From NCBI GenBank assembly GCA_026260175.1, contig JAKCWW010010303.1, positions 1 through 21,975 on the forward strand: 21,975 nt of DNA, given 5' to 3'. Positions within the stretch are counted from its first letter, which is position 1. Each line of letters starts with the position of its first letter. This document shows, in pieces, positions 19,189 through 21,975 of the stretch. A model generated the notes under the pieces. The model was not told the DNA's origin. It was given only the letters and a program-made list of their open reading frames with translations, and did not search any database. A program made the translations under genes and the position numbers. This DNA comes from Reticulitermes lucifugus. Taxonomy: Eukaryota; Arthropoda; Insecta; Blattodea; Rhinotermitidae.

Positions 19189-19315
19189 TTCGCTCAGCCC
19201 GGTTCTCAGACTCACCCAGCGCCCTACTCAAACGGGACAGGAGGCTCTTTACCCGAGGTCAGAGCGGCCAGAACATGAAGCTGAACTTTCACCTCCTTCT
19301 ACCGAGCTGTACGTC
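19189..19315 (+). repeat. Old SINE core fragment
   Basis: The order CAGCCCGGTTCTCAGACTCA, CCAGCGCCCTACTCAAACGG, GAGCGGCCAGAACATGAAGC, CTTTCACCTCCTTCTACCG follows the SINE core with many substitutions. The head and 3' end are not recognisable. Three frames of 61-104 codons cross it; they are shadows of the repeat. Confidence 0.5.
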
Positions 19316-19910
19316 CATAACTGAATGTCGTACTGCTTGATTAGACACTGGGACAACATTACCTTTTAGTCAGCAAAGTGGCACCTGCGACCCACCAAGT
19401 TTACTTTACTGTTCAGTTCGCCCCGATGTATGTCACTGGTTAGAGAAGGCATACTTTAATGAAGTGTCCTGGGACTGAAGTGCCCGACTGCATTATTAGC
19501 ACCACAGAGCAGAGAACTTCTTGAAAAAGCGATAGTCACCCAGCTGTTAAAGAAATTCGCCGTTTCTTACTGAACCTTGCTCACAAGAACGCGCCATGCG
19601 TAGTTGCAATGAAAATGGCAAAATATTGCTGGTTATAAGGTGTGACACATGAGCATCACTGTAAACACAAAGAAAGAATCCAAAAAAGAGAAAGGAAGTG
19701 GTCGTTACCTAAACAAGCTAATATCAGTCTTTTAGAAAGAATGAGAAAATATGCCCGGGCATTGTCATATACATGGATTGGAACCCGGTGACCCAGGAAC
19801 ATAATTTACACATCCTGTGGTGAAGACGAATTCCCACGGAGTCTCAAACGGGTCTACTTTACAGAGCAAGTCTATCTTAAATCCCTTCCTAAAAAGAAAT
19901 TAAACCATCG
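19316..19910. other. Non-coding sequence
   Basis: No gene or repeat is recognised before the target duplication of the next SINE. Confidence 0.45.
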
Positions 19911-19920
19911 ATCAGACACC

Positions 19921-20190
19921 AATCGGAAGCAGGGCTAGCTCATTAGGAGCAGTGACTAGTCTATAGGCTGGCCACCCGAGGTATCGTGGTCCATTCCCGG
20001 CAGAAACAACAGATGTTTCGCTTCTCGAATTGTCTAGACCCGTCTGGGGCTTTCTCCGAAGGTAAAGCCACTTGGTCGTGAAGCTGGCCACTCATCTCCA
20101 TCTAATCTTATGTTTAAGACTGAGTTGAGCTATAACTCCATTTTTCCATATGCCTTCATGGCGTGCACAGGGACGACTTTACAATATTTT
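19921..20190 (+). mobile_element. Full-length tRNA-derived SINE, subfamily B
   Basis: The head has an A box TAGCTCATTAGG (19936-19947) and a B box GGTCCATTCCC (19988-19998), differing from subfamily A. The core follows: TTCTCGAATTGTCTAGACC, CGTCTGGGGCTTTC, AGGTAAAGCCACTTGGTCG, CCACTCATCTCCATCTAAT, TTGAGCTATAACTCC, CCATATGCCTTCATGGCGTG, CGACTTTAC. An exact 10-bp target duplication, ATCAGACACC, lies at 19911-19920 and 20191-20200. It lacks the CAGCCTCCT block present in other copies, an internal deletion of the core. It is the only subfamily B copy here with both Pol III boxes and target duplications. Confidence 0.9.
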
Positions 20191-20200
20191 ATCAGACACC

Positions 20201-20825
20201 TATCTCATCGCTTTAGATATTCCAGTAGCATATGCAAACCTAGTCCTAAACTTGCCAAAAACGAAATCCGTAACAAAGGAACAATGGAGGCCTAAGTCTC
20301 ACTGCGATGAACAGAACTGTGCTGTGTAGAATCACACACGGCTAGCTGTCAACGCAGGTTGTTATACGGTTGTTGCAAACAATTGCTTATTACGTAGTTA
20401 AATGGTAATTTTGTTGCGGTAATTGTTACATTTTAGAGTACGTTGTCAGCCTTGTCACGCTATGCCAAAGCACATAATTATTATCACAGCTACTGTGTGT
20501 CTCGGCACTCATAATTGCCGCAGCGAACCTAATTACACGATAAAACTATACGGAGATAATACGGCTACAATGGTGATGGATGTACAAAATATAAGTTTTT
20601 GAGACACGGCATGTAACATCACACAGACAGGCGCATCCAAACAACGGGGGTTTTTTGTATTCGTTCAGAGCAACACTCCGGAGAGTAACCGGCTTCATGA
20701 GTACTGAGAATGGAGAAAAGTGCTGCCGTGAGGAAAGCAACAAGTGGAAATCAGTTTGGTGGCTTCTGTAAAATTATGCCAAAATGCACTGTTATGTCTA
20801 TAGTTGACTGAACGTGTCTTACAGT
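20201..20825. other. Non-coding sequence
   Basis: No gene or repeat is recognised. The minus-strand frame at 20546-20743 (65 codons) is not distinguishable from chance. Confidence 0.45.
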
Positions 20826-21031
20826 CAAGATTTGTTCTCCTCCAAACCGTCCAGACCGGCTCTGAAGCCCACCCAGCCTCCTATTCAGTGCGTAACGGGG
20901 TTGTTTAACGGCGGTAAAACGGCCGTAGTATTCAACCACTCACCTCTATCTAGCGCTGAGATTAAGAATGAGAGGAGCTATACGTCTATTCCCCCAATAC
21001 GCCTTCATGGCATGGACAGGAATAACTTCAA
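20826..21031 (+). mobile_element. SINE subfamily B, head missing
   Basis: Begins near CAAGATTTGTTCTCCTCC and continues through ACCGTCCAGACCGGCTCTGA, CCACCCAGCCTCCTATTCAG, GGCGGTAAAACGGCCG, CCACTCACCTCTATCTAGCG, AAGAATGAGAGGAGCTATAC and GCCTTCATGGCATGGACAGG to ATAACTTCAAATTTTAC. The tRNA head and its boxes are absent or unrecognisable. The first half of a 151-codon frame (20814-21269) lies inside this repeat and the second half is AT-rich filler, so that frame is not a gene. Confidence 0.82.
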
Positions 21032-21369
21032 ATTTTACTATATAGAAAACAGGTGCGATGATTATATCATTGGATTAAAACATTTTAACATGCTTGGAAA
21101 TATATATGCTATAAATATTATATGTATATTTTATGTACATGATAATATTTCGAAGTGCCCGGCAGCAGTAAGCGAAACATTAAAAATTTCTGAGTGTAAA
21201 ATTAAAATAAAATACGAAATGAACAACTATAAACAGAAATGGATAGAGTATCATCATGGGTTGATGTGATACGTGACCCCATCACATAAACCCGTGACGA
21301 TGGAGACAGAGACAGTCTCCGAAACCTTGGATACGAATCACATTACACGGCCGATCATCTGACAGAACT
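21032..21369. other. AT-rich non-coding sequence
   Basis: Dominated by A/T-rich low-complexity sequence up to about 21250. A small inverted pair is visible at about 21255-21297 (CATCATGGGTT... and a CCCCATCACATAAACCC stretch), without clear meaning. Confidence 0.4.
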
Positions 21370-21517
21370 TCATTGCAACCTACTGAGCATGCCAGTTTGT
21401 CTAGCTTGATATGTCTGACAAATGTGACGGGCTGATTCTTTTTTTCGTATTTTATCTCGCGGGTGGGTCCCTGAGGCAAAATGCGGCCCTTCAGTGACTT
21501 CAAGTTGGACAGCCCTG
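21370..21517 (-). mobile_element. Terminal part of a hAT-type transposon
   Basis: Read on the minus strand from 21517, the sequence starts CAGGGCTGTCCAACTTGAAG and continues with GGGCCGCATTTTGCC and GGGTCCCTGAGG-complement sequence. This is the usual form of hAT-superfamily ends (CAGGG-TG-CCAA followed by a GGCCGCA block). The neighbouring octamer TTGTGGAG would be one target duplication, but I find no partner. The opposite end is not in the window or has decayed, and the inner boundary is a guess. No transposase reading frame with a BED finger or hATC region is present. Confidence 0.5.
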
Positions 21518-21664
21518 TTGTGGAGGGTCGTACTGAGACAGTCCCTAAGGTCTGTGTCTCTACAGTTCATCAAAAGACCTGTGCGTGATACGCTCTTGTG
21601 CACCCAGACAACTGCACAACTGGTTTACATACTCATTAACATGCGGGGCTGAAGCTAGTCAGCA

Positions 21665-21703
21665 ACACCACCACCACCACCACCACCACCACCACCACCA
21701 CCA
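21665..21703. repeat. (CAC)n microsatellite
   Basis: About 13 uninterrupted CAC/ACC units, long and pure enough to be length-variable. Confidence 0.93.
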
Positions 21704-21880
21704 ACATGTACAAACGTAAATAAAATATTTGAATACTATTACATAGTAGAATACCCAAAATTGTTTAAAAAACTGAATTAGTAGAAAATACCAAACCTCC
21801 ACTTACAAAGTTCTGGATAAGCACCCACGTTTATATGAAGATGCTAAGTACGTACAGTAACGTTACATACTAAGCGAGGC

Positions 21881-21924
21881 TGACTGACTGACTGACTGAC
21901 TGACTGACTGACTAACTAACTAAC
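21881..21924. repeat. (TGAC)8(TAAC)3 microsatellite
   Basis: Eight TGAC units followed by three TAAC units. On the opposite strand these are GTCA and GTTA, the same two variants that make up the array at 17983 in the inverted sense. Confidence 0.93.
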
Positions 21925-21975
21925 TCCATGGAGCAGAGTCCCTCTTGAGAAGCTAACAGGTCCTCAGCTAGTCAA

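Noticed and set aside
20814-21269. 151-codon plus-strand frame as a gene
   Set aside because: The first half is SINE sequence also found in other copies; the second half is AT-rich filler.

Overview
This window looks like intergenic or intronic DNA from an animal nuclear genome, most likely an insect. I infer the insect origin from tRNA-derived SINEs with polymerase III boxes, hAT- and mariner-type termini and moderately AT-rich unique sequence. The style of the SINEs recalls cockroach, termite or stick-insect genomes, but I cannot prove that from the sequence alone. I find no convincing protein-coding gene. The longest stop-free stretches are 171, 166 and 151 codons, and each lies inside or across a repeat. 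No bacterial-type operons, ribosome binding sites, rRNA, CRISPR or functional tRNA genes are visible.

What the window does contain is a layered deposit of small non-autonomous mobile elements. About ten copies or fragments of one SINE superfamily share a common core. They lie at about 3750(-), 5205(+), 8092(-), 10490(+), 16005(-), 17455(+), 17592(-), 19189(+), 19921(+) and 20826(+). Three are bounded by exact 10-12 bp target-site duplications. An eleventh element (11026-11360) has a different tRNA head and tail but a related core. A third SINE type occurs twice (6421-6775 and 15356-15535); one copy is split by a 185-bp Tigger/pogo-like MITE. That MITE occurs three times (518, 6528, 10746), each with TA duplications.

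Three fold-back elements stand out: an almost perfect 84-bp hairpin with TA flanks (13749-13832), a 184-bp palindrome (5873-6056) and a diverged 371-bp palindrome (14351-14721). The last two, plus a piece at 14836-14925, share a short module around CCGACGTTTCGG followed by a TCTTCA box. Two likely hAT termini (5111, 21517) and two copies of a decayed dispersed repeat (2771-2821 and 12160-12560) complete the mobile fraction.

Other structure includes a 53-bp minisatellite (1698-1850), a diverged ~60-bp tandem repeat (12850-13075), and GTTA/GTCA, CAC and TTA microsatellites. A 50-N gap (11190-11239) is flanked by identical 31-bp sequences and is probably an assembly artefact. One CpG-rich segment (about 18781-19060) is the only place where I would look for a promoter or exon.
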